Source of the DNA: Carallia brachiata
Lineage: Eukaryota > Streptophyta > Magnoliopsida > Malpighiales > Rhizophoraceae
Length of the DNA stretch: 64,000 nt
Assembly (NCBI GenBank): GCA_021464245.1
Contig: JADCRB010000013.1
Span: forward strand, 6,415,449-6,479,448
Reading direction: 5' to 3'
The position numbers and the translations under genes were made by a program. The notes beneath the pieces are model-generated. The model ran no database searches. It was not told the origin of the DNA and saw nothing but the letters and a program-made list of their open reading frames with translations. Every line of letters begins with the position of its first letter. Positions within the stretch are counted from its first letter, which is position 1. Below, piece by piece: positions 1 through 16,511 of the stretch.

Positions 1-1700
1 TTAGTGACTAATTATGTGATTTTGTTGCCTTTGTTAATGGTATATATACTAAGATAATTAGTCACAGTTACACTCATTAGTCACAGTTACACTCACACTC
101 ACACATTGATGTCCGATCACAATTAATCTCTCATTTAGAAAATACTTGAGATAGTTACAAGTTGTAATTTTTAACTGAAATATCTGATTTTTTTCAACTA
201 TTGGACTATTAACTCTAAAAATAAAAAAATTTAAATGAATGGGCTTAAAAATATATAATTATAATAATTAATTATAGTTTTATTTTTTTATGCATAATAA
301 TCTAATTGAATAATATAAATTTAAGTAGGTAGTAGCATGTGTCTTTGTGGTGGAGTCCATCTCAATCAAAAATAATGTCTAATTTAGCGGTAGAGAAAAT
401 CTGGGTAGGAAGAAGTAAGAATTTAAAACTAAAGACTCTTCTAATAAAACAAAAAAGGTTAGGGAAGAGGCCAATTCCAACAACATTTTGGAAGAAGAGG
501 AGAGCTTTGGCTAAGTGGCGAACTGTTGGGTTAACGTTAACAAAAAACAAAAGCACAACCAAAAAGAAAAAAATCAAAGAAATGAGTAAGCAAAGATGAC
601 ATTTTACAGATCTACTAAATTGATTTGCTCGAATTATTTATCAAAAATAAGTTAGACAATTCACATTAAATTAAAAAATAAACTATATTGTATCCGATAA
701 GTATCATTAAATTTTTCGTGATAAATTTAGCCCCATCAATCTAATGGCTTTTTAAGTTTTTTTTTGTCCATTTAAAAGCCTATTATGCTGTGAGCGAGGG
801 CAGTTTTTTCTTCCTATAAATTTCACATCTTCCTTCTTAAATTTTAAATTTGAAATTTTTAAAATAGAAATTTAATTTCTAACCACTAGATTATTTTTTA
901 AGATACGCCTTTTAAGTTTTAATGAAACATTGAAACCGTGTTTGTTTTCCACGAGGTAAAAAGAAAAATCAAACCAAACCTCCGTGGCTCCGGCTCTTTT
1001 GGGCAGCTACTTTACTTTCTGTCTGAAGGGGTTTTGTGGCTGATTCTGCGAGATGGGGCTGATGGGTAGCAACGCAATCTGAAGGAGGGATGCTGAGACT
1101 GCCTATTTTAAACAGTATATATATATACACACATAAGTAATCTTGTTTTTGTGTTTTTGGGTTTGCTAAAAGTCTCTGGTTCTGGAGAAGCATAACAATG
1201 GCTGAATATATCTATTTGGTCAGCAAGGTGCCTATTTCAGCTTTCTTCTTTCTTCCTCTCTTGTTTCTGAAGAGTAAAGCATAGGACTTTAGTTGAATGT
1301 TGTTTGTTTAGAAGTTCTTTTGCAGTTGTTCTCTGGGCGTGAAACAAGTTTGGATGTGGCCTTGAAGGGAAAATGTTGTGTGATATATATATCGGTGCAT
1401 ATAATATACTTGAAAAAAAAATTTACGAAAATGAACAACCTATTGGATCTCTCAATTAGATAATAATCAATCCAATCTAGCGCAAGAATTTATGTATATT
1501 TGACAAAATTAATACAATGTCATTAATAAAAAGCATTATATAAACAAAGTCGTAGAATATTAACAAAGTAGAACCATAAAAGAATAGAATTGATCACGAT
1601 GAGAAAATTCATGTTTTTTATGTTTTGTTAAAAAAATTTTAAAATTTTATCCAATTGAACATAAAATCAATGGATTAATTAAGCTGTTACATATAAATAT
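1..1700. other. AT-rich intergenic DNA, no supported gene
   Basis: No open frame here shows a recognisable domain. A short plus-strand frame begins with an ATG at 1198, after a leader-like stretch containing a TA/CA microsatellite. It runs only 29 codons; AAG|GTGCC after codon 10 could be a splice donor, but no downstream exon was found. A short direct repeat of a TAGTCACAGTTACACTCA-type unit lies at about 58-95. Nothing else stands out. Confidence 0.5.
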
Positions 1701-1712
1701 GTACGGGCAACC

Positions 1713-2600
1713 CTGCGCACAAATAAACAACACTATAGATAGGCGCATATTCGTTGCATTAATTGCTGAGATTAGTTGCCTCATTTGTAGACGATTATTA
1801 AAAATAAGCCCTTAGGATTCTAATCACTCAAAAATATACCCTTAGTCAAGCTCTCCTGTTTGATTAGTCGCGGGAAAGAAAGTTATGTGAAAATCAGAGA
1901 AAAATAGACATAAAAAATATGTGGAGACACACTTACGCACAAATAAACGATTCTATGGCTAGGTGCATATTCTTGACATTAATTGCTTAGATTAGTTGCC
2001 TCATCAGGCGACGATAATTAAAAATACGCCCTGAGGATTTTTTTTGGGGGGGGGGGAGGGGGCGAGGTGAGGGGCTGCCTTGAAAATAGATAAGTAATAA
2101 TGTCTTACAAACTTGTTAAGGTAATTTGTTTGAATCTTTTATTTAAAGTAAGTCAAATAATTTATATTTAATTTGTGAGAGAATAAATTTTATAATATTC
2201 GACAAATACTATTGAATTGTTCATAATCATAAGAGACTCAAAATAAATTTAATTCTACTAATAACTTTTAACCAAGACCCAAATCTTGATATTTCTCACC
2301 AAAAATCCAAACTTCTATCAATAAGAATACACAATTGGTGGTACGCCCTTAGGATTCTTTTCTTTTTTTTTTCACAAAGAGTCTTATTGAACAGATAAAA
2401 AAATGAGGTCAGTGAAAGTTGAACCCTCTATCTTATAATTAAAGGGTACTCCCCTCAATTATTAAAACAAATGTTCAACTTCACGCCCTTAGGATTCTAA
2501 TGACTCAAAATACGCCGTTTGTCAAACTCTCCGGTTTTGATTAATCGTGCGAAAGAAAGTAACGCGAAAATCAGAGAAAAATAGACATGAGCTCCAGCAA
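1713..2600. repeat. Direct duplication of a ~218-bp non-coding block, second copy split
   Basis: The stretch 1713-1931 recurs as 1932-2040 plus 2484-2600. The first half (GCACAAATAAAC..., ATTAGTTGCCTCAT) matches 1932-2040. The second half (CCCTTAGGATTCTAAT, then AATCAGAGAAAAATAGACAT) matches 2484-2600. The second copy is separated by about 440 bases that begin with a long T/G run near 2034-2062. The motif CCCTTAGGATTCT appears at about 1811, 2345 and 2487, with a diverged form near 2030. The ends of the inserted stretch were not resolved and it has no coding content. It is probably a decayed mobile element. Confidence 0.6.
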
Positions 2601-2689
2601 ATATTTTTGGAAAAAAACGTGGAGAAATCTGACTATGTTTGATCATTTACCACAATGCCCATAACCTTATCCCAAAAACTGAAAAATGC

Positions 2690-3840
2690 ACGCCTGTAAA
2701 TCGATGATTTTAGAACCAAACCGAACTAATCGGTTTGATCGAAAGAATTAGGAATCAATATTTGGTCTGGTTCGATTCGTAGCCTAAAAGCAAGTAGACT
2801 AAGAACTGATTAATTTTCAATGAATTGGGATGGTTCAACCGAAAATCGGAGAATCAATTCTAATTCATCTAGTTTGGTTAGTTAGTTCATTGTCTAAATA
2901 ATTTGTCAAAAATTCAAATAAGAGTAGGCCTACAAGAGATCAAACTTATCACCTCCAGATTAACTGCAGTAACTACTTGCCACTACTCTACCAGTTGCTT
3001 TTAATGAATTTTGGGCAAATAAAATATATATAATAGAATTTTTTTTTTTCAAAAATTAACTTATTCATATATAACGGTACAACTTAAAGCATATATAATT
3101 TTAATCTAAAAAAAAAGTTATGACTTAAAAAAAGGAAAATAAATCTTTTTAATTTTAATTATTTTCTTAAGTTAAAATATTTTTTTTCTCTTTGAAAGGC
3201 ACAAAAAATTTACTATAAAATAAAAACAAACTATTTTAATATGCTTAATAATTAAGTTTTTTTTCACATAAATTAGTTGCTTCCACTAGTTGATTACATT
3301 AAATATTTTGTTGATTTTATCATACAGTAAATTATAAATTATGTATAATTGAATGCATCAAATACAATTTAGACTCTTTATTTATTAATATTTTTATCTT
3401 TAAGAATTATAATACATAAATTAGTTTAATATAAAAATATATAAACTAGAATGTACTTTGTTTTCAATTTATTTGAGTTAAATTATTTGTCTATATCAAT
3501 ACATTATATTAATGAATTTTATCATATACTAAATTATATTAAATTATTTTACCCTTAATTACCTATCTGTACACAATATATTTCTTCATTTTTTAATATT
3601 ATTATTTATTAAATTATAGATTACGTATGATTAAGTCTCTCACATATAGTTTTATAATATGTATAATACTTATTTTTATATATTATCACATATTATATTA
3701 AATTTTTTTATATGTTTGATATTAAATATCAGTTTTATCGATTTAATCACAATTAAAGTGATTGAATTGGTTGAATTTTGAATCTCTTAGCCTTTTGATT
3801 TAATGAGCTGTTCGATTCTTAAAACTTTATTGTAACTTTG
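2690..3840. repeat. Degenerate fragments of the ACCGG-rich element
   Basis: 2700-2890 contains scattered CCGAAC, CGGTTT and GGTTCAACCGA motifs. 3710-3832 ends with a segment (ATTGAATTGGTTGAATTTTGAATCTCTTAG, then a GCTGTTCGATTCTTAAAACTTTA-type end) that closely resembles the right end of the copy at 49.6-50.2 kb. The middle is AT-rich without features. I read this as one or two heavily decayed copies; the boundaries are approximate. Confidence 0.4.
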
Positions 3841-4227
3841 CAATGCTTGGCCAATCCCATCTAATGTTTTCAACTTGCCACCCTATTCATGGCAATATTA
3901 GACTTTCCTTCTAAAAGACTACAACTAACTTCTTTTTGTGGAATAATTTTGAAAAGAACTTATGGAGATTTTTTGTATTTACTACAGTTAAATAATAAAA
4001 TGACTAATTTAAAAATTTAAGGGTATAATTGTTATTTTTGTGAAAATCAACCACATCTAAGTGAAAGAAAAAATATACTTTTCTATTCATTTACTTTTTC
4101 ACTCATTTCAAACATATCTAAATAACTAATTAGAAAATTATTTTTTTTTCATAATTTTCTTTCATACTACACATTAAATCCAAACACATCATTAGCCTAT
4201 CCGCCAATTAACGAATGGAACCCAATG

Positions 4228-4872
4228 TTGTAAGAACCGGACCGGACATTGAACCGAAAAGTTTAGTGGTTCAAGGTCCAACCGGTTTAACCGGAAATTG
4301 AACCGGTAAAACTGATATTTAATATTAAATATATAAAAAAATATTTATATATATTATACATCAAAATTTATATGTAAAATGTAATATTATAATACATATG
4401 TATGTATTAAAATACTTACATTTATAAATTTAAAATATATAATTTAGAATTTATTATAAAATAGAATTAATAATTTAAAAAAATTAATAATTATCTTAAC
4501 AAAAGAAAGAAAATAGTAAGTGTTAATTTATAAGATACATAAGATAGTATGTGTATTATATGAGACATTTGAGAAAATAATAAGTAAAAAAAAAAAAAAA
4601 AGATCACAATAAGTTATAAGTTGGTCTAGTGGTATGAGACTTACCTTTCATGTTGGAGGTCAGGGGTTTGAAAACTAAATTCTATAAAGTTGTGTGAAAT
4701 TTTTTCTTAATTATTAAAAGTAACCAACCTGGTCAACCCGGGACCGGTTCATCGGTCCGTTGATCGGGTTTTGACCGGTCCGGTCCGCAGCCAATTTAAG
4801 TTACAACCTGGACCGGACCTCTAACCGGTCCTGGTCCGATCGGTTGAACCGGTCGGTCCGGTCCGAGTTTGA
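4228..4872 (-). mobile_element. ACCGG-family non-autonomous element, copy 1
   Basis: The left end (AAGAACCGGACCGG) and the right end, a long run of overlapping CCGGTCC/GGACCGG motifs at 4720-4870, enclose a very AT-rich core. Just inside the left end, TTTAATATTAAATATATAAA matches the copy at 33.55 kb directly and the copy at 49.6 kb in reverse complement, so the family is real and this copy has the 33.5-kb orientation. No protein is encoded. A SINE-like piece is nested at about 4612-4720. Confidence 0.65.
4612..4720 (+). repeat. tRNA-like SINE remnant nested in the ACCGG element
   Basis: TTGGTCTAGTGGTATGAGAC resembles a tRNA A box. About 30 bases on, GGTCAGGGGTTTGAAAAC resembles a degenerate B box (GGTTCRANNCC). 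No cloverleaf can be folded with confidence and no anticodon stem is evident, so this is read as a tRNA-derived SINE head and not a functional tRNA gene. Confidence 0.45.
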
Positions 4873-7247
4873 TAACAATGATGGAACCACGCCTTTTTTT
4901 TTTTCTTACCTTTTTTTCGTGAGGATTTCCACTAGCCTTGTAAAACTTTTTTTTTACCATTAACCCTTGTTTATGAGGGTGAAAAACGAGGATAAGCAAA
5001 GAAATCTAGATAGAAAAGTCACATTCTTTATGTTTGAAAGAGAGGAAGGAAAAGGAAAATGTGGTGGGGTGTAGGGGGAATTTTCATTAGCCCCATCAAA
5101 ACCCATTTCTCCAACTTTGGGGGAAAAGGGGTAGCCGTTGGACGGTTCCCTTTTTTTTTTTCAGATACGAATTTTTTTGTTTCTTTGTTTTTACTTTTTA
5201 GAGATAAAAATGATAAGCTGATTTGGTAATTAGTTTGTTCTAATTTTGATAGGTGCACATGACATGGTATTTTCACGATTAAATAATATTTCATTCTGAT
5301 TGTTGCCACCAATTCTTACTTTTTTTTTTTCACTTTTCACTCACTACCAAATAAAAATATTTTTTTTTCTCACATTACATCTCCTAAACACAAGAAAGAT
5401 GAAAAATTTTATTTTCTTCTAACATTTATTCTTCACACTTTTATCCTTTTTATTTCTCTCTCATTTTTTTTTTTTGCAAACAAAGTATAAGAGATTTATT
5501 TAATCGTAAGATATACAATATAAATAAGTATCTTCACCCTTATAAATTTTATATAATCCTTTTAAAAATAAAGCCATAAGCTATTTAATACTGAAGTGTC
5601 CATTTAGGACACCTTGTAAACATTTATCTTATGTGATCTGTCATTCCTATCGAGGGGAAAGATAATATATAATTAAAAAGATGCCAAGTGATTTTTCCAA
5701 GGAAGGCTGTTTTAGATGATTTCAACTTCAAAATCATCTGGTCCCCATCAAATAGGTAAACTCGAAGTTGCGTGGTGAAATGAACGATTACTATTCAATC
5801 CTACTTGAATGAGTCATGATCGTGAGGATTGCCGTGGGCCGAGGTTGACTTATCTGGCTACTTGTAACTTCAGCGGTGTTCCAGTTAGTTTAGCTCCGTA
5901 AACTCAAATCTCTCGTCTAAAGAAGAAAAGATAAAAAATTGCTAATTTTAAAAAGAACAGAAAATTTTGGTGCAATACAGTGAAAATAACACAATGGACG
6001 TGTAATTTGATGAAAAAAACTTGTGATTCAGAGAAAAAAAAAAAAAAAAGTATATGGACCATTGGCTGGACTGTGCACTTCTCACACATCTTCCAGACTT
6101 CCACTCAATTGTTCCGTAGTTAAGTTCTAAAAAGAGAAAAAGTGTCAAAGCGAGATATACTAATGCCACAAAAAGGACAATATGATAAAAGATGGGGTCA
6201 AATGCACTTAAATTCTCCCTAATTAACTTCTTTTTCATATCGTTACGTGGTGAGACTTCATTTGTTTGTTATTTTGTCAATTAAGATCCTCTCTCAAAAT
6301 TCATTAATTTTAAAATTTTTTCAAGCATAAAAAAATTTCATAAAATTCAAATATTGTGAGGATTTAATCTTTTTTGCTCGTTATGATTTTTTTCCTTTTT
6401 TGGAGACTTTTTAGAATTTATAATTTCTGAATTTTTATGGGTTCAATTTTTCTAACTTTATGAATTAATTGAATTTTGTTTGATTACGCCACTGACGATT
6501 AATCGCTACAAACTAAAATTGGTGAATAACATGTCATCTTTGAGAAGTACTAATCATGCCCAGAAAAGAAAAGATTAACACGCATTTTACTAATCCAAAT
6601 GAAATTGTCAGCATATAATGTCTAACAAGTAAAAAACTCATTAATCAAACTTCTGTTCAAATTTCTGTCCAAATTTCCTTCATGATGATTATGATTGATT
6701 TTCACGTATTTTATCTACTTATTATTCAAACTTGTGCGTCATTTACTTGCCAATGTAGTATTCTGTTTTTTCAAGGACTTTGAATTAGTGATGCTACAAT
6801 GACAAAAATAGCTTTTCCTTCATTCTTAAGAAAGCAAGAAGACAATTTTCACGTAGGATTAACTGAGATGAAGTGATACTATGATAATCATTAATCTTAC
6901 ATTTATAGTCTTCTAATTTGACAAGAATCATTAATTTAATCCAAGAAAAGTGACCCAAGAACCAATCGACCTATTAAAAAAAAAAAAGCGTATTTACTCT
7001 GAAACTATGAAATTCAGAAAGTGACCCAAGAACCAGATGATGTAATCCACGACGTTGCATTTTGGCACATCTGAATCTAAATTTTAATTTTAACACATGG
7101 GAATCAACATACCCACTTCTCTGTCGCCTGGGTAAGTGTAGATCTTCCTCCCCCACGTCAGATTATAATTGATGTCAAGCGTAGGTCAACAAGAAGGATC
7201 GATGCAACGTCATACCAAACATTAATAAAAGGAGAAAAAGTTGTCAT
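4873..7247. other. AT-rich intergenic DNA, nothing recognised
   Basis: The stretch has many homopolymer A and T runs. The open frames on the minus strand at 5.0-5.3 and 5.9-6.2 kb consist of low-complexity Phe/Lys-rich translation without domains. No mobile element, RNA gene or promoter cluster is evident. Confidence 0.5.
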
Positions 7248-7420
7248 ATTTTTTTATCTAATGATTTGATTATATTGTAATAATGTTCATATTTTTTATA
7301 ATAATAATTATATTTTTTATAATAAAAATTTACACTTTATTTTTTGTTATAAAAAATAAGTATATTATTATAAAAGTATGAACATTATTACAATATAATT
7401 GAATTGTATGATCAAAAATA
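7248..7420. mobile_element. Hairpin MITE, family X, copy 1
   Basis: This is a ~170-bp AT-rich element with long terminal inverted repeats. The left arm contains ATTATATTGTAATAATGTTC and the right arm contains its exact reverse complement (GAACATTATTACAATATAAT); the whole arms pair over roughly 40 bases. The internal TATTTTTTATAATAA blocks also pair. The element at 53737-53904 matches it along both arms, so this is a dispersed family. It has no coding capacity. A target-site duplication could not be assigned with confidence. Confidence 0.75.
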
Positions 7421-8253
7421 TATATTTATATAACAGTGTACTAAAAAATGGGAAGATAAAATCAGGTATAAGTACCAGCACAAATTCAAATGGTTGACGC
7501 TAGTCTGGAATATTATTGTTTTTTTAATCTTAAAAGAGGTTCATAGTCTATAACAATACATATAAAAGAAAGGGGAAAAGAATGAAGGAGACCAGAGTTT
7601 CCATAAAAGCCTATAACCAATGTTCTAAATAGAGTTGATCTCTAGAATAAAATTATGATAAACAGTCAAACGCTAATTAACCAGACTCGCAAAAGGAATC
7701 AATAGATGACCAGATGACAACATCAAACCTAGTTCAGAAATCATCGAAATTTCTAAAGTATATAATATGATGTGACTAAGACTATATAAATATATTTAAT
7801 AATGCATATGAGAGACATATATAATTAATTCAAAAATATTTAATAATTTAATTTTTTATTTTTTAAATTTAATATATCTTTTACAATTTAACAGTTTATA
7901 TCACTATATACTCATTACAATCACACTACATATTCACTGCAATCACACGTATGTGCCCATTGTATTTCCACATTTGCGCGCCCACTGCACTCTCATGCTT
8001 ACATACCTAAAAAAATTTTCAGATATAACATTTTCATTGGTGAGAAATCACTCATAAGTTCCCGATCGGAACTCACCGTCCATACAAGTAAACCTATGTT
8101 GACACACAGGATCATCATGCCAGTAATAGTGTAACGTATAAAAGAAAAAAAAAATGATAAAAGAATTTCGAGGTGAGAGTTGAGTTTGACGAGAGTTTTT
8201 TTCTTTTTTTTTTTCGTTTTTATCTTTGAAGAGAGTCATAATTTATACCATTA

Positions 8254-8740
8254 TTGTCCGAACCGGACCGGACCGATTGGTCGGACTGGTTAAACCGGGG
8301 ACCGGCCGGTGGTCCGGACCGATTTAGGTAAATTTTGAAGGGTAACTCGGACCGATCAAAATCGGAAAAAATCGATCAAGAACCGGTCAAAACCGGTAAA
8401 AATCGGTGAAAACCCGATCGGTTGGACCGGTTCAATAAAATTAAAAAATTTATAAATTACAATTTGACCTCAAATGTTATTTAAATTATAATTTAAACAT
8501 TAACTTTAATTTAAAAGTTCAATTTAATCCTAAATCTATTAAAAATTTCAATTTCATCCTTAAAATTAAAAAAATTAATATTTAATCACTATTTATAAAT
8601 ATTATTTTTATAATTACTTTTATATACATATATATTATTAAATACCGATTCAAATACCAGGTCGACCGGTTGAACCGGTTGAATTTTAACTTACTAATAT
8701 TTTCAATTTGATAATCAGTCTGGTTCTAACAACCTTAATT
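8254..8740 (+). mobile_element. ACCGG-family non-autonomous element, copy 2
   Basis: The left end is rich in GAACCGGACCGGACCG-type motifs. The core (TTAATATTTAATCACTATTTATAAATATTA) is almost identical to the core of the copy at 49.6 kb, and the right end carries ACCGGTTGAACCGGTTGAA. A GGTTCTAACAACCTT sequence closes it as an imperfect inverse of the left end. There is no ORF. It is shorter than copy 4 because part of the core is missing. Confidence 0.7.
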
Positions 8741-8799
8741 TATACATAAATAAAGGAAGAAGAATCAGTAGGAAGTAAAGATTTAAATCTTTAATCTCC

Positions 8800-9130
8800 C
8801 ATTTAGGTAGTAATGTCCAATAGCCAATTAAGTTGCACCTACTGGTTTGACGCGAGTTCTCCGGGCTTCTAGTAAGGGAATCTTCCAAATATTTGGGCCG
8901 CTGCAGAGCTGGAGGATCCAAGAGTTCGGCTAATGGCCCGAAGCTCGTCCATTGTGGTGGATTGCCCGCGTACCTTTGCTCTAGTTTTGTGTTGGGGTTG
9001 GGCAAATTTGAATATTGGATCGGCTCCGCAGGCCCATAAAGGCCTTTCGTGTTGGGTTTTTGTGTGCGATGACCGAGGAGGATGTTTCTGAAGCCTCCGA
9101 TAGATTTAAATTAGCTTGCGTATTTTAGTT
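8800..9130 (-). other. GC-richer island with site-II-like motif and a 27-codon ORF
   Basis: This stretch is clearly less AT-rich than its surroundings. On the minus strand an ATG at 8952 opens a 27-codon frame ending at 8869, with a Ser/Ala-rich stretch. Upstream of it, near 9030-9045, lies a TATGGGCCT motif of the site-II (TGGGCC/T) type common in promoters of growth-related plant genes. No continuing exon was found. It could be the stranded first exon and promoter of a lost gene, or chance. Confidence 0.3.
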
Positions 9131-9179
9131 ACGGGCGTATCATCCTTTGTTGGATCTCCACAAAAGAAAAAAAAAAAAA

Positions 9180-9300
9180 TCACAAAGTTGGCTCAGCTGT
9201 TAAGTGTTCAGCTCTTGAAGTGCTCCATCTTAAATTTGAATCTTACTGGTTACTGTTAGAGTCTCTTGTAAATATGTAACACGTGAGTCCTACTATAAAC
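9180..9300 (+). repeat. tRNA-derived SINE-like fragment
   Basis: GTTGGCTCAGCTGTTAAG looks like a tRNA A-box region (TGGCNNAGNNG). Some 40 bases downstream, TTTGAATCTTACTGG resembles a weak B box. It is preceded by an A-rich run, and no functional tRNA fold is visible. Confidence 0.45.
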
Positions 9301-10590
9301 TTTAATGATTTGTTGGTGTTCCCTAGAATCAAGACACTTCTTTTACTCCTAAACTTGTTACTACCAAAAAAAATAGAAAAAAAAAGGAGTAAGTTGTTCA
9401 AGGAAAGGGAATGAAGGAAGAGAAGAATAAGAAGGGATGGGGATTATTTGCTTCTAGGAAAACAAGTATTTTGTTAAAAAAGAAATGTCCTCACTAATTT
9501 CCCTCAAAACCTATTAATCAATGGGCTTACTATGTAACAATTCAATAACAAACATGTGGACGGCGCACAATCCATTCATTAGCTCATATGCTGGTTTTTT
9601 TTTTTTCTTTTTAAATTCTCTAAATCTTTCACCGAATTACATTATTAGTGCATATCCACCACATTACTTCTATTGCGTTGCCACCAATTTTTTCCTTTAA
9701 AAATTATTCGTTGCCTTTAGCAGGGCGACTTGGAAAATTTTGGCCGCCTCTAATTTACATCTAAATTACTGTTTTGTTCTTGGCAGTTGGCACTACATAA
9801 CTCTCATTTACATATTCAACAACATTCATAATCCCATAAGTAGCTAACATAAACTTAAATAACCATATGTTGACCAACCATGGGTCCAGTGGTAGCAATA
9901 GATTGTATGATGTAACAATTTAAGGTACACATTATTTTGACTATATTCCATGAAACAAGAGTCGTATTCTTTGAGCTACCACAATCTAAAGTATTTTCAA
10001 AGAAATTCCTTATCATAAAAAAAAAAACAAAACTATATTAACATATTTAAGTAATAAATAACAATGTAATCTCATCATATAACATTTGACAAGTTATTTT
10101 TTTATATGAATTTAATCATCTAACAACTTATAATACCCTGTTGTTACTTTAAAATTACTATTATCAAGCCAAAAAGTTTTTACTTAAAAAAAAAAAAAGA
10201 GCTTAAAGAAAGAGGTTTCGACCAGAAGTCATAGATATTGACATTTAGGCTTGTATTGTACCAAAGAAAGAAAAGAAATGCTTTGAGGACCAACTGGCGT
10301 AATTTTTGAAACGTAACCAGCCCATTCAAGTAGGCTTAGTTGCCCATTTTTCAGTTAGCTAACACTACTATGAGAGTGGGCTATGGAAGTGCAATTTCCG
10401 ATTCCAAAAATTTTTGCAGGGCTCAGATCCCAAAATAAAAATTTGCAGGATTAGTAGGACTTGGATCAGACTATTAACAGATCAAGCTTACAGATAATGC
10501 AGCCCAGAACCCATCTCGGCAACACCGCGAAAGGAAAACAACAACAGCAAAACGAAGGAAACTGATACAAAGAACTAACATGACCTTGTC
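9301..10590. other. Intergenic DNA 3' of the ROP gene, nothing recognised
   Basis: No domain-bearing frame occurs on either strand. The composition is AT-rich with several A runs. The right-hand part may include distal 3' sequence of the ROP transcript, but no poly(A) signal could be assigned. Confidence 0.4.
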
Positions 10591-10685
10591 TTTCTTAGTG
10601 GCCACCAAGCCATTTGCTTAGAGGTGAGGTTTGAGGTTCAAACCCCACGTCTCACTCATACCAGATTTCACTCAGAACATTCTCT
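10591..10685 (+). repeat. SINE-like fragment with good B box
   Basis: GAGGTTTGAGGTTCAAACCCCACGTCTCAC contains GGTTCAAACCCC, a close match to the tRNA B box, flanked by complementary GTGAG/CTCAC arms like a T-stem. The region around the expected A box (AGTGGCCACCAAGCC) is poor. It lies immediately 3' of the ROP stop codon and may fall in its 3' UTR. Confidence 0.4.
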
Positions 10686-10747
10686 GATCAACTTAGCTGG
10701 ACCAGAATAAATTGAACGTCTGTTTAGTAGCATTTAAGGGAACTTGG

Positions 10748-14805
<4,058 letters not shown>

Positions 14806-15049
14806 AAAGAAGCTCCCCTGCCCAGTGTGGAATTTTAAAAAATAAATAATAAAAAAATACATAATATAGTTCAATCGCTCTCAGACAAAGAAAAAGAATG
14901 ATATTTGCAATTGACCTCCAAAACGAAAATCGCAAGTGCAAATAATGAAATTTTCAGGGGCATTTTTGTAATTTAATCGATGAGAAAATTGAATCCGGAA
15001 GAAAATCCGACCCAGGCGCGGCGAGAATAGCCCATTTCAAGGTTACCTT

Positions 15050-15175
15050 TAAAATTAATAATTTAAAATAAAATTGATAAGTTTTGAAATATAAATTAAC
15101 AGTTATTATGTTTATATTTTAAAAATTATTAATTTTATTTTAAAATTATTATTCTTAATTTTAATTAAAATATTA
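15050..15175. repeat. AT-rich imperfect palindrome present only in the left duplicate
   Basis: AATAATTTAAAATAAAATTG near 15057 pairs with a near-perfect inverse near 15130-15150, giving a ~40-bp-arm hairpin. At the equivalent place in the right duplicate there is different DNA, so this looks like a small insertion (MITE-like) after the duplication. Confidence 0.5.
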
Positions 15176-16511
15176 AAATCTGGAACACGTGTGGGTGCTT
15201 TTAACTTAATCAGCCTCTCTCAAATGCATGTAAGCTCTGCCATTGCGTTTATTTGCATTTTTTCATGTATTTTATATGTTACTCTTAAGTTTCTTCAAAT
15301 TCCATTTTTCAGCCGAGCATTTGTTCTTTCACCAGTTTGGGTTCTTGGGGTTATTGAAAACTGAAAGAAATAAGGAGACGCGTCCAACAGAAAAAGATGA
15401 ATGTTGATTTCACGGTATTCTTATTTTATTTTTGTTTGCTCGGAAAAAATATTATGTTTTATTTTTTAAACAATGGGAAAAAGTATTATGTACATTCAAT
15501 TAATATAAAATGTGCATACAACTAATTTATTATTGCATGTAATTAAGTAAACTATGCATACAATTTTTTTAAATATTGTTTACACATTAAACTTAGATAT
15601 ATGTGAGTATCATAAACTTTTTAATAAAAAAACACCTGAGATTTACATCCAGTTGATGCTGCATCTGAATCCTGTCACATAGGACTAGCAGTGGGGTCGG
15701 ATTGAAATCTAGTGATTCTGAGACCCCATGGGCATCAAACTTTTGAAATATATATTTTACTAAATTTCCGGCTGATCTAGTGCTCTCTGTATTCGCCTAG
15801 TTTATGACTGCAATAAGTTGAAGAACAGGCTCAGTGATGCATAGAATTTGTAGCAAAGAAGAAAACAGAATTGAGGAGTGCCCTTTTCGATTCGGCAAAG
15901 CAAGTTTATCATCACCAGAATGTCATTTTGCTTCCCACGGCTCTTTACAGTCAAACAAGTTGACTTTTGTTCATCGTGTCATGTTGCGTTTCAGCTTCAC
16001 TTTTCTGTGGACCACACAGCAAATACTTGTTAGTAAGGCAAATTTATATTTAAAGTAATACTATATAATTTTATTTAAATAATTTTAAAGTAGATATATA
16101 GTTCTTATATTTAACGTTAAAATTTAGTTTGAAAATAACTGTGAAGTTTAAAAAAATGTGAATGTGAACTGGTAAATTTCTCAGGTGTCTTAATTATGCT
16201 CCTAAATCGAGGGGCTCCATGGTAATTGTCTTCCCGTGTACGTGCCAGATGATAAAGAGAATTACAACTTTGTGTAATCCAATGCATGACATGTATTGCC
16301 TTTCTCTTTAAAGAGAGACGGGGGATCTGAACTTTCAACCTCTTCCCTCCAAACTCCTTTATGACAGGTGGCCACAAACTAAAACACTTATTTGTAAAAG
16401 GGATAATAACATGTTTTTAAGTTCAGCCATGCTGTTTTCCATTTTTATGGACTTTTATTCTATTTAAACCTGTCTTACTATAATTCTGATTTCTGAGGGT
16501 AAAATTTCCAG

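Noticed and set aside
1198..1287. Short 29-codon ORF after a leader-like stretch
   Set aside because: No homology recognised, no continuing exon and no terminator or splice partner; the evidence is too weak for a gene.
2046..2062. G run as a G-quadruplex element
   Set aside because: A single mononucleotide run beside a T run. It lacks four spaced G tracts of a regulatory quadruplex and may be of inaccurate length. The same applies to the runs near 12695 and 28485.
4612..4720. A possible functional tRNA gene
   Set aside because: A- and B-box-like motifs are present, but no acceptor, D or anticodon stem can be paired. It is more likely a SINE head. The same holds for 9180-9300, 10591-10685, 22976-23151 and 51051-51130.
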